From Pratylenchus scribneri (Eukaryota; Nematoda; Chromadorea; Rhabditida; Pratylenchidae): 64,000 nt of DNA. Shown here piece after piece: positions 53,280-64,000 of the stretch (positions are counted from its first letter, which is position 1; each line of letters begins with the position of its first letter). A program made the translations under genes and the position numbers. The DNA lies in the NCBI GenBank assembly GCA_030063045.1, contig JAQSEB010000019.1, positions 1,922,001 through 1,986,000 on the forward strand. Direction: 5' to 3'. The notes beneath the pieces were generated by a model. It had not been told where the DNA came from. It ran no database searches and saw only the letters and a list, made by a program, of their open reading frames with translations.

Positions 53280-54080
53280 TTTTATTTTTCTATTTCAATG
53301 AATGAAATTGTGAATTCATTTTGACTCCTTTTATGCTTCCTTTTTCCACGTGAAAGTTCAAATAATTTGTTTTTGATAAATTATTTCTCTAAATAAAAAT
53401 TTAAACAAAATAACCAGTTTTTTGGCCAAAAAAAATAGGAATGAAAGATAAAAGTTGATTCATTTTTTAAGAATAAATAAGGAAATGGAAGATTAATTAA
53501 ATTAATGTTGATTCGTCTGATATTTGTCAATAATAACTTCTTTTTTTTTTAAATTTTAAAATGGGAACTAAAATTTTTTATTTTAATATTAGGATTTTTT
53601 GAAAAGTATTTGTGGGTGGAAATAAATTGAGAAAAAAACGAAATTGACAAAATTTGAAAAATTTCTGAAATTCAAAGACTCATTTTTATTTTTTTCTTCT
53701 TTCAATATTTCATTATATTATAAATATTTAAAAATAGAATAATAAAAAATGTACTGACTGAGAAAGAAAGTGTTGAAATTGCTTTTTTTCAAATTGGGCC
53801 ATTGTTTTTAAAACGAAATTGTTTTTGACAGCAGCATTGGACGAATGCAGCTGGAATAAGCGGGAATGACTTTTTGGCATTGACCAAATTTCCATTTTCG
53901 TTGATGAAATCTTTGAACAAATAAAGTAAAAATTGTTCCTCCAATATTTTTGCTTCTTTTTTATAATTCCTAGAGATTAATTCCCAATTCTTAAATGTTA
54001 AAACCATTGTGTTTTTAATTCCAAATTATTTTTATTTTTAAGATTATATAAAAATGAATTAATAAATTGTTCGAAAATTT
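53280..54080. other. mostly gene-free stretch
   Basis: AT-rich. The minus frame 53789-54007 (72 codons, starting MVLTFKNWELISRNYKKE, with a QCCCQKQ cluster) has coding-like composition but no splice partner. Nothing else is supported. Confidence 0.3.
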
Positions 54081-54086
54081 ATATTC

Positions 54087-54529
54087 ATGTATTCTCTTTC
54101 AATAATTATTAAAATTCTTTCTTTTAATTTTTTCCTATCTAAATTTCCTTTTTTGCCAATTCTCATTTTGCATTTTTGTTTTTGGCCTGCCCATAATGGC
54201 AAAGGTGTCATTGTTATTGCAAATTCGGCTGGCGGTGGCAAAGGCGGAAATTATAATCGTAAATAAATAGTCAAAATAATTTTAAAAAATGGATTTAATA
54301 TTTTTAGAAGGAGAATGGCGACTTCCTCCCCCACACAACATTGTCATCGCGTAAATTGCTCATTTTTTAATGGATTAATTAATTTTTTAATTTTTTTGAT
54401 TTCAGAATAATGTTCCTCCCTTTTGTGCTTCTTTTCTTCTTTTTGTGTGCCAAAAAATGTTGGAATTTTTGTAAAATTTGGAAAAATGGAGGCGATGAAG
54501 CCGAAATGACCACATTGGAATATTTTTAA
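54087..54529 (+). CDS. small membrane protein, three exons (112 residues)
   Basis: Exons 54087-54258, 54308-54350 and 54406-54529 join with consistent phases (1 then 2); introns begin GTAAAT and end TTTTTAG and GATTTCAG. The N-terminus is hydrophobic (FLSKFPFLPILILHFCFWPA), followed by a Gly-rich stretch (NSAGGGKGGNYN) and a Pro-rich WRLPPPHN. A second hydrophobic segment (IMFLPFVLLFFFLCAKKCWNFC) precedes a short acidic tail ending TTLEYF. The layout fits a signal peptide or anchor plus one membrane helix. Function unknown. Confidence 0.55.
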
Positions 54530-54628
54530 TCAAATAAAATAATATTAATTAATTAATAATATACCCGTGAATGTTTTATTCTATTTATTTAAAATTGATA
54601 AACCAAAATGAGAATGAATTGAAAATGA

Positions 54629-54830
54629 ATACGCTATAACCTCTTTTAATTCCCCGTGGGATATTATTTTTCAAACTCTTAAAAAATGGGAAAATTGGGT
54701 GCCTAATTCAAGAATTGGACATTTTTAAGCAAATTACATCAGATTTTGTAGAGTTTAGGGAAATAAAAAAAAATGCGATAAACATTTTTTTAGCCATGAG
54801 TTCAAACTTCAGAATCGAGATTGGTGAATT
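54629..54830 (+). repeat. dispersed ~240 bp repeat, copy C
   Basis: Same family as 26767-27002 and 47880-48118. Begins ATACGCTATAACCTC and contains AATTCCCCGTGGGATATT. Confidence 0.65.
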
Positions 54831-54839
54831 TTAGAAGGT

Positions 54840-55980
54840 AGGGAATTAAAATTTTTTACGGCATGTTGTAAATATTGTTGATTTCTTCATTACAAATTAT
54901 TGGAAAAAAAATATTTGTAATTTTGGTTCCGCTAAAATTTAATCCACACTCCAAAAATCCTAATTAATCCAGGGAATAAATTTTCAATCTTTATATTTAT
55001 TCCATTCAAAAAATATTTATGTAAAATTTACAATAAAATTCATCATTGTGGGTTGGTTTTTTCGGTGGATAGAATGGAATGAGCAAGGAATTTTAAATCA
55101 AAAATATATTTTCGTGGGAATTGGAGATTATTGGGTTGGCTTGTTGGGGAAGGAGGTCGATGCCAAAAATAAATGTTCCATAATTTTAAAAAGTGCAACT
55201 TTAACAATAGAAAATGTTCAATCAAAGTAAATAATATAAAAATTAATGATTGATTGGATTCGGGGGAATGTTTGATGGAATTCTTCAGTCATGTTTCATT
55301 TTTGTTGGCTTTTTATTCCTGAAAGATTGGTGGAAAATGGCTTAAGGCAAAATTGGAAAAAAGGAATAATTTGCGGAAATTGGTTCAAAATATTGGAAAA
55401 ATGGGGAATGATTTATTGGGGATCAAAAGTGGCAAAGTGAAGTCCAAAAATGGAAAATAATGAAAGAATTGCAAAAATGGATGTAGGCAAAATGGATTAA
55501 AATGGAGGAATGTTTTTTATTTATTGTGATTTTCGATTTGGGTGGGATTTAATATATGAATGAAATTGTTTTAAATGCCAAAATACTGAAAAATAAAAAG
55601 AATGTTGAAAGAATTTTCTCATCTTCATAGGAATATTTTTGATAAGGAGGGAAAATGAGGGGAATTTAATTGATTTGGAAAATATCCATTTTGATGGACT
55701 AAATCAATGTTTGCCGAAATGGGAAAATAATCAAAGTTTTATGTATTCCAAAGGAATCAAAAAATAAATAAAATTCACATTCAATCGCGGAAATACATTG
55801 AAAATGTGGAAACTTGAAAAAATAAGTGAAAATAACAATAATAAAGCCATATTAAATAAAAGGATACAAAATTGGATGTGAATGAATTTGGGAAGAACAA
55901 ATAAAATAAAAAGGATTTTGCTGAGATTACAAAATTGGAAATGTGATTTGTTTATCCCTGCATTTTATTTCGGATTTCTC
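54840..55980. other. gene-free stretch
   Basis: The two mirror frames at 55043-55230 have no supporting signals. No gene seen; this is the 3' flank of the innexin gene. Confidence 0.35.
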
Positions 55981-55993
55981 AAATATTCTTCAT

Positions 55994-58900
55994 TCAAACA
56001 TTCTTGATTTGTCCTCGTCCATAATAACTAGGCGGAGTGAGCAAAGGTGGCTGCTGATTTCGATAATAATTGTTGTTATTTCCGCCACTGCCGCCACCAA
56101 AAATGAAACGAAATGTGCGAGTGAGGAAACTTGGCTGCTGTCGGCGATAATTGTCCTTGCCTAAAATTTAAAAATAATTAAATAAATGAAAAAAATTCCT
56201 ATTTTTGGTTAGCTAATTCGAATAATTAAAATGTGTTTTCGTTCGATTAAAATGTATTTTCGAATTAAATAAAATGTGTTTTCGTTCGATTAAAATGTGT
56301 TTCGTTTGATTAAAATGTATTTTCGAATTAAATAAAATGTGTTTTCGTTCGATTAAAATGTGTTTCGTTTGATTAAAATGTATTTTCGAATTAAATAAAA
56401 TGTGTTTTCGTTTGAATAGAATGTGATTTTGTTGGATTAAAATGTGTTTTGCAACGAATTGATAAATTTATTTGTCATTTTATAAATAATAAATATTAAA
56501 TTCCATTCCATGCACTCACCCCCTGAATAATCGTCTGTGGCCGGTCGACTTTTGTATTTTGCTGATCCGGCTCCTCCATTTGCCCTTCTCGATCCACGTG
56601 GCGTCGATGCATACAAATTTGCGGTTTCGGTGCTGTCCATCCCTTCGCCATCAATCAATTCACGTTCTTGGGATGAAGAAAAACTGGCCGATTCGCCTGG
56701 GGGGAATTTAGGAGGAGCACTTGGAGTAGTACCTAAAATTTAGGGGCAAATTAAATTAATGAAAATTGATTAATGAATGTCAAAACCGACCATTTCCAAA
56801 TCGACTTGGCGGCCAATCATCATATTCATCATTCAATGAACCGGTGCTTTGTGATGAAAATGAACTTTTGCCTTTAGTCGTAACAATTTCGTCGGGACCT
56901 TCTTCATAATGCTGAAATTTAAGGGATATGAATTAAATTTTAAGCAATTTCCCTTGTCCTTACCGATTTGGATTTGTAATATTCGAAAATTTCTCCAAGT
57001 ATTTCCCTTGCCACAATTGGACCGGCATGGCTTTCAATGAACCAAAAAAGGAGAATCTGGAAAAAATAAATTTAATTTTTGAATTGTTGTTTTATTTTAT
57101 TTTTTAATTAAATATTTGTGTATTTTTCACTTACGCCATCCTTGGCCAATGCTTCCTCCGCAAATTCTTTGATCAATTTCTTGTGTTTCTTATTCGATGA
57201 ATAGACAATGTTTTCATGTCGGTCCTGTAATAATTGGAATTTTAAATTTTTAGAAAATGGAATTTTAAATAATTTAAAAAATGGAAATTCAAAAATAAAA
57301 TTTTTAAAAATTTGGAATTTAAAAATTAATAATTTTTTTTTTGACTTGCCTGTTTGAGAAGATGGCGAACCGAATTTTCCTGCGTGCACGGAAGGATGAA
57401 AACAATCAAATAGTAGAGAAAATTGAAGAATGTCAAAACGGCAACCACACCGAAACCCCACCTGGAAAAATGGTAAATGGTTTAAATAAAATATGAATCA
57501 ATTTAAAAAATTGGATTTACCAAATAAAGAGGTAAATCTTCTCATTGTATGTGTTGATTCGCAAATGGCATTGGAGGGTATAGCGAGGAGTGTCACCGAG
57601 TCGACGGATTGGAACATCGCAAAGTGTGAGCCGTGGAAAAATGGGCGAGTCCTTAAAATGGAGGAAATTAATTTGGAAATGAAATTAATTCGTTTTGGGC
57701 CAACCTGCCAATTTTCATTGTTAATCAATGCTCTCAGCACCTCCCAGCCCCAAAATCGATAGCTGGTCCCAATGAATGTGTTGAGGACAAAAAATTGGAC
57801 GACAACATTCACCAAATAGAGCATTTTGATGCAAATGTAGAGGAGCTGAAAAAAATTATAATATGGTATTAAATTAATTTTTGGGGGAATGATATAATAA
57901 TTTAGAGCCTTTTATAATAACTCATCAAGCTCAGAAACAAGTTTGGATAATTTTGTTATCAGATTAAAGCTGACTTTTGGCTATCTAATAATATTTTTAT
58001 TTAAACTAAAATTTCATAAAGTTTAAGGTCCAAAATTTTAATATAAATTTTTACTATGGAGAAGCAAAAATTTGCGGTGTTTTTTGGGCATAATTTCATC
58101 AATATTTAGTAAATTTATTTTAATTAGATAGCCAAGAATTAGCACTTTAATTTGATTATACTTTATACAAATATTATTAAAATTGGCTGGTTAACATCTC
58201 GATGAGGGATGAGCTATTAAAAAAGTTCGAGAATGAATTAATTAATTTGATCACGAAATTTGTATTCATTAATTTTTAAATGATAAATGACTTACAGTCA
58301 CATAACTGCCCATTGAGGAGCCAACACGGCAACCGGCCAATCGACGATGGAAAAAGACATTGCGATTAATGACACCCTTTAAAAATTAAATTTTAAATTA
58401 AAATAAAATTTGTATTTTTGCATTTTTACCTCTGCAATCCGTTCGGATAATTCTCGCACCAAACTGGGCCGCTCCTGATTGTTCAATTCCATGTATTTCA
58501 AGCGAATCGACTCTTCGATGAATTTGATGAATTCAATGCCTAAAATGATTGAATATTAAAAATAAAATTAAAAGTGGAATTTACCGCTATGTTGATTGAG
58601 CGCATGCCAAAATTGATTTGGCAGCATGAAGAGGATTGCCTGAAGGAACATCATAATGGGCACCCACTGAAAAATTCAATAAAGTTAAGTTATTAAAATT
58701 ATTTAATTGGGCAAAAAAATTATCAAAAATGAACAAAAGTTTATAGAAATCGAATCTTCAATGGTTTGATTTAAAGGGCCAAACCCTAAACCCAATCAAT
58801 AAATCTAACAGATGCGTCGATTTGTATAAAATTTGGTCATGTTTTGGTCAAATTTTAAGGGTATTAAACTGCTTAAACCATCTAATTGATTTTTAGTTAA

Positions 58901-59406
58901 AACTAATTTAAAATTGGTAAAATTTAACTCAACTAATTATAAACCATTTTATAAACTTTTGGTTAAATATCTTTGCATTCTCAAAATGAATTAAAATTAA
59001 ACCCACATGATAGTATCCAAGTTGCCGCTCCCGTCGCTCTTTGTTTGACCATGGAATGCCTTCCTCCGGTGCCACATAATATGTGTTCTTTGATTGGCAA
59101 TAATCCAGCGCATATTCCCTTTCTTCGTCGTTCAATTCCGGAGAGCGGAGGCAACGCATCGGTTCCATCCCAAATGTGCCGAAACTGAATTAAATTAAAT
59201 TAATTTTTAATTTGATTAATATAAATTTACATATTTGCGCTAATCATCATAACGAAGAAAATCAGGAACATTGGCACAATGTGGCAATTGAGGCGGTCAA
59301 TAATATCCGAGAAATTGGCCTTTGAGCGTTTGAACCAGTCCCACATTGTTTTGCCCATGAAGGCCTGGGTCTGGCCAAAGAATGGAATGTTGTGCACGGA
59401 GATCAT
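55994..59406 (-). CDS. innexin (gap-junction channel subunit), multi-exon
   Basis: It starts MISVHNIPFFGQTQAFMGKT at 59406, just behind an acceptor (TTTTCAG, eight bases before ATG; a possible trans-splice site). Exons then give EREYALDYCQSKNTYYVAPE and YYHWVPIMMFLQAILFMLPN (TM2), a cytoplasmic loop (RPSLVRELSERIAEGVINRN), CIKMLYLVNVVVQFFVLNTF (TM3), the second extracellular loop FPRLTLCDVPIRRLGD and YTLQCHLRINTYNEKIYLFI, and TM4 (VVAVLTFFNFLYYLIVFILP). The long Gly/Ser/Asn-rich C-terminal tail ends YYGRGQIKNV. This is the complete innexin layout; six or eight such subunits form each hemichannel. One intron appears to use a GC donor (CAG then GCAAGT, near 57350). The tail is disordered and may regulate gating. 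Confidence 0.92.
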
Positions 59407-59419
59407 TTTGTTCCTGAAA

Positions 59420-62400
59420 ATTAATAAATAATTAACTTTTTATTAATATTAATTAATTTTATTAAATATATAATTAGATTTTTTAATAAATAATCTTATT
59501 TTAAAAATTAATTAAGCCATTATTTTTAAATTTTTAATTGCAAAGATGTTCAAAAAAATTTAAATGGAAAAGAAGGAAGAGAATTTTCGCGCAATTAAAA
59601 AATGAATCACTCTAAAGTCTAAATCTTAGAGCCTAAACTATAAAATAGTCACCAATACTTATTGAAACATCTTTAAAAAAGGAAATTTTTGAATGAAAAA
59701 ATAACTATCAAAATTAATTTTTAATTACTCTGTATTTGAGGAAAATATTATTTTGTTTTATTTCGCGCGAAGGAAATTTTTTTATTTATAAAATTGCTGC
59801 TTCAAAAACAAATTAAAATCCAAATTTATGTTTACTTTTTTGGGAGTAGGATAAGATACGCTTGCTTCTTTTTGGGTTAGTGAAAATAGCAAAATTTGAT
59901 GTTTGAAACTTGAGATTAAAAAGCAATTGGCTGGATTTGTTAATAAACAGAGAAAAAATAACAATTAAACGTCTTCTTTTGTTAGTTTTTAAGGCAAAAC
60001 AACGAAAAAACGTGTAAATAATTTGGCCAATTTTGCCTTCACTTACAAATTCCTTGACCAATCGCCATGCGCCGTTTCAAACCCTCCGCTGCCTCCTATT
60101 CCAGGCGAGGAGGAAGAATGTTGTTTTCGGCCGCTGCCCCCGTACATTAGTTCTTCGGCCGTTGGGAAATGGACGGAATGTTTGGAGGGAATTTTGAAGG
60201 TTTTGGTTAGTGCAAAGGAGGCTTCACAAAAATTGAAGTTTCCTTTGGCTGATTTGACTGAATATTCAACGAAAAATTAGTAAAAATGACGTGTAAAAGG
60301 TGAAAAATGGTTGTTAATCCGTGAAAAGGGAAAATGTGGTTTTGGAGAGGTTTATTAAAATGGTTACGAATGAAGAGGGGAGACAGGGAACTAATTCAAA
60401 TTCAAAATTGAATTGATTGTTACAGAGGCATTCCATTCATTCATATTCATCCATTTTGCCCTCACTTTCATTTTGATTTGTCATTCATTTTTGTTGTATT
60501 TCATCATAACAACAATTCATTCCCCTCTCTCCATCGCCAAATATAAATCATTGCAATGCGCGAAAAAGGAAATGCACAAAAGGAGTAAATATGTTTAGGA
60601 TGGAGGGGAGTACATTTTTATTGTCTGCCCTTCGCCTCCATCCACCAACCACCATTTTCCTTTTTCTTCCTTATTTGCTACATTTGAGAGCAAAGGAGGG
60701 TGCCGCCGGACTATAAAGTGTTTAGAAATCAGTCCTTAAAAGGATTGTGACTAATCGTGTCAATTCCCATAGGGGAGAGCTTTAGTAAAGGGTAATGAAA
60801 AGCTCATTATAGATCTATGCGCATTTTTCTCTATACCTATACTCCATTGTTGATTACGAAAATCAGCAGCTTGATTTGGGGGGGGGGGGGGGGATGGTGA
60901 TGAGGAAATGATGATGTAATTTTAAATATTCAAAGGGGAATAATTCCGCATTTCTTCGCATTTCCATTTTTATTGGGCCCAATGCAAACCATCCTAGACT
61001 ACGACTAGTCTGGGGGTTTGGGTTAAATTTGGTGGAAGATGAATGTGACCTTGGCAATGGAAATTTTGCCCATCCTTGAGAGTGAATTGATGCGAATTCC
61101 CCCCTTTCACCCATTTCCTCAATGAGTGCGCGAATTTTGGGGGGAGGAAATGGAAGAAAAGAAGGCCGGGTAATTTTGGACAACCCAAAAACGAAGTAGC
61201 AATTTAGATTGGGGATGGATCTTTTTCATTGTTGGCCGTCTTGTGTAAAAAATTACCCCCAAAAATTCCATTAGTCCATTTTTTCTATTTTTAAGAAGAA
61301 TTGGACATAAAATTTAGTTAAAATTGATAAAAATATTTTTAGGATCAAAAATTGTTTGGATTTTTGGAAAAAGGGATAATTGTCTCGCCCAATGAATGGG
61401 GACAATGGAAAATATTTATTTGGTCCCAATTGGATGATAAAAAGAATAAAAGGACAAATTTATTGTGAAAAATTCCATGAATGGATTTTAGACTTTATTC
61501 GATCTTCGGAAGACTATTTTTGGTGGGACAATTCATGAAAATACCATGGAAAATGGACAGGTAATGGGATTATATTATAATGGATGTGGGAATTGTTTAA
61601 GTGTTTTCGGATAATCGGCAAATATTTGAAGAAATTTAGGAGGAAAATTTAGCTGATGGGTATCGGGGAATTGGCCCGGCCAATCAGAATATGGAAAAGA
61701 CCCCACCAAATTTGAAATAATGGAATTTGGGGATTTAATAAAATGGAAATGGTAATTAGGTGAAGAAGGGAAAGGGAACAATTTGACTCCGTCAAATCCG
61801 TAAGCTAAATCGTCAATGAATGATGGTACAGGACGGCGGACGGATTCGCGGTTTTGGACGGTTCGGCCTATTTGGCCGAGAAAAATGCAGCTAAAAAGCA
61901 TATTGATGGAAGGGGAATGGATGGGAATGGGAAGCCTGCTGAGCCAACAGCAAAAGAAAAGAGGACACGGCTGATTTGGGAAAGGAGACTGGATATCAAT
62001 GGATTGTTGGTGCCATTGGGATGGGGATTTGGCCAAAATATTGATGGCCAATTATTGAGAAATGAAAGGAGAAGAGAAGGCCTCTCTGGTTTATGCCAGA
62101 GAAAAATGAGGGCAAATTGGCGGCGAACGCAGCAATCGATGGTGCTGATTTAAAGTTTTACGGTTTAAAAAAACCGTTTTAATCTGATTTTTAATTAAGC
62201 TTCAAGCTTGTCCCCAATAAAGAGGTAATTTTAATTTTTAAAATTTTTAACAAAAATCAATTATTAAATTTTACTTTTAAGGTTAGGTACAAATGAAGGT
62301 CAGATGGACGAATATTTTATTTTGTTAGAAAGATTGGAAAATGTGCTAATGGTTAATGGACTTCGAATGAAGTTGGAGGAAATGTTAAAATTGAAGGCAA

Positions 62401-62930
62401 AATGGACAATACTTTGCGCATATTTTTGGTTGCGAATTGGAATTTTATGGCGAAGAAGAGCTAATTGAGTGAGGGAATTGCGGCTGTAACGGTAACAGAT
62501 GGGCATGGTTGTGAGGGAAATGCAATATTCGGATGGAATTTATTTGGAGGTCGCGCAAACTGAGACCAACAACTATTTTTGCCTGTCACGAAAGGGACAT
62601 AAACAGTTGGAGATTTTCCCAATAAAATGAGGAAAAAAAAATATATGGATTGAAGAAGTTGGAATATTTTACAAAAAACTGGAATTATTTTTAGTTGCTT
62701 TGTGAAGGAATTAAGTATGCACTATGCAGATAAAATGATTGTGCCTTGTGGGTTGCGGCAAGCAGTAAATATTTTACAAGCAGCAAAAGAGGTTTTATGG
62801 TTTTATTTTGTTGTGCAATTTTATAGCAAAATTTATGCGCTATTCTTTTATTTTATTTAGAGTGTAATTCATAAATCTCAGAGCAAAAATTTTCGATTTA
62901 AATTTTTAAAAATTTTCGATTTAAAATAAA
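59420..62930. other. gene-poor stretch upstream of the innexin gene
   Basis: Open frames at 60023-60280, 60863-61183, 61575-62153 and 62300-62506 overlap on both strands and lack splice signals or domains. A G homopolymer lies at about 60880-60893. The region near 60060-60170 is GC-richer and may be an upstream exon or promoter of the innexin gene, but this is not shown. Confidence 0.35.
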
Positions 62931-62945
62931 TATTGCAAAACTTAC

Positions 62946-63357
62946 AAGTCACCAACTGGCCCCCAATCCTTGGCTTTCGGTTTCCAGCTGCTGCTGTTAT
63001 TATTTGTTGTTGGCCGAGAAAAGTTCACAGATTTGTTGGTGTTGCCGAAACCACTTTCTGGAATTTTGAAAATATAAAATTTTTCAGGTTTTTAAACCAT
63101 TAATTAGGGCAGGATTTTTTGGTTTTAAACCTTTTTTTCATTTTATTTTGATTTTATATATTTTTGGCACATTTTTAATTAAAAATGTCATAGCAAAAAT
63201 GAAATAAATGGCCGAAATTGTAATAAAAACATCTATAATCTAAAAATCTTGGCCCTAATTATTTATTCGATTAATTTAATTAAAACTAACTTTTGGGTGG
63301 GCTATTGCCAAAGCCATTGTTGCCAAAAGTATTATCGTCATCCCATCCATTTGACAT
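62946..63357 (-). CDS. first exons of a Gly/Phe/Asn-rich protein (3' incomplete)
   Basis: Exon 1 (63291-63357) starts MSNGWDDDNTFGNNGFGNSP. A phase-1 intron (GTTAGT...TTCCAG) joins exon 2 (62946-63057), which encodes SGFGNTNKSVNFSRPT, poly-Asn/Ser and WKPKAKDWGPVGDL and ends at a good donor (GTAAGT). FG-repeat, Asp-rich N-termini of this kind occur in Vasa/GLH-type germline helicases and in other low-complexity RNA proteins. The catalytic part was not found in the window, so identity is open. Later exons would lie below 62940 but I could not place them. Confidence 0.4.
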
Positions 63358-63369
63358 TTTGCATTTATT

Positions 63370-64000
63370 TAAAAATTTTACGATTTTTTTTTTGTTTATT
63401 CGAGCTTAAATAAAATTTGCAAATGAATTACTACTAATTAATATTATTTGTTGTGAATTATTTTGTGAAATAAATAACCAAATAAAATATAAAAGCGAAT
63501 GGTTTTCATTGACTTTTGCCGCGGTGGATTGAATGATGGGAAGGGGGTTCTTTTTACTGCAAGTGGAAATGAACTGAAGACTAGGGATTAGGGAACCGCG
63601 GGGTTGGGTGGATGAATGGATTGGATGTGGACGTTGGACGAATGAATAGTTGGCTGGGGTTGGGGAGTGGAAGTGGACCCAAGCCGCGCGAATTGACCCA
63701 TTGAGCGGGGGATGGAAATGGGAGGTCGGCAGCAGATGGCCCTTCGGCCTTCATCTTATTCCGAATCGGCCCTAGCCAAATGAATATTTTGGAAGAAGAG
63801 ATGGTGAATGGTGGTCTATCGCGAAATGAAGGATAAAGAAAAGCAGAGCAGAAAAAAAAGAATGGGATGGGGTGTAGTAGTAAATAGTAAATTCTCTGGG
63901 TCATTTGGTCAGTCGCCAAAAAAATTGGATTGCAGATTGCATTTACATTTACCGAACACTGATGTAAAAGAAAAGAAAATAAAAAAATGATGTAAAGTTG
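63370..64000. other. gene-free stretch at the window end
   Basis: The minus frame 63581-63919 is Pro/Ser/Phe-rich and mirrors a Lys/Gly-rich + frame. No splice or start evidence; probably the upstream region of the FG-rich gene. Confidence 0.3.

Overview
The window is nuclear DNA of a nematode, very probably a plant-parasitic root-knot type (Meloidogyne-like). It is AT-rich, and its genes are broken by short GT-AG introns (a few look GC-AG). It holds a GH30-type xylanase of the bacterial kind found in plant-parasitic nematodes, a divergent nematode-style 7TM chemoreceptor, ShK-domain and CUB-domain genes, a CCCH zinc-finger gene and an innexin. No single gene fixes the species.

The centrepiece is a complete 16,269 bp Maverick/Polinton element at 12591-28859. 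It has ~333 bp terminal inverted repeats starting AGTAGTATAAGCG, the family's AG...CT termini, and a perfect 6 bp target-site duplication (CAAATA, 12585-12590 and 28860-28865). It landed inside an older foldback (MITE-like) repeat whose right part resumes at 28860. The left arm (13.0-22.0 kb) is a compact, mostly intronless block on the + strand. In order it carries a small gene of unknown function, two duplicated zinc-ribbon proteins, the packaging ATPase, a small basic/hydrophobic virion-type protein, a coiled protein, an integrase with C-terminal chromodomain, a penton/minor-capsid-like protein with a large repeat-bearing insertion, a pVI/core-like protein, the major capsid protein and an adenain-type protease. 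Most genes have a TATA box 35-54 bp before the ATG. The right arm (22.0-28.5 kb) lacks a recognisable protein-primed PolB. It instead carries spliced genes: a 63-residue basic protein, a possible multi-pass membrane protein, a two-domain FLYWCH-like zinc-finger protein and a signal-peptide/transmembrane protein, plus a 61 bp tandem repeat block. This looks like a virus-like element that keeps particle and integration functions, has lost or does not encode its polymerase, and carries cargo.

Left of the element: 3' part of the GH30 xylanase (67-700, +), a non-autonomous hAT element (1175-1677), several unrecognised minus-strand genes (1.8-6.0 kb), a cysteine-rich ShK-domain gene (6.9-8.7 kb, -) and the chemoreceptor (9.7-11.4 kb, -). 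Right of the element: a frame-broken LIM gene (29.5-30.1 kb, +), a 24 bp satellite array (32.4-32.9 kb), a tandem CCCH zinc-finger gene (32.9-35.1 kb, -), a long gene-poor stretch with a second hAT element (39655-40887), a CUB-domain membrane protein gene (44.5-49.2 kb, -), a glycine-zipper gene whose intron contains an inverted copy of the 24 bp satellite (50.0-52.1 kb, -), a small secreted Cys-rich peptide gene (52.8-53.3 kb, -), a small membrane protein gene (54.1-54.5 kb, +), an innexin gene (56.0-59.4 kb, -) and the start of an FG/N-rich protein gene (62.9-63.4 kb, -). All exon structures were read by eye from frames and splice consensus; none has been checked against transcripts.
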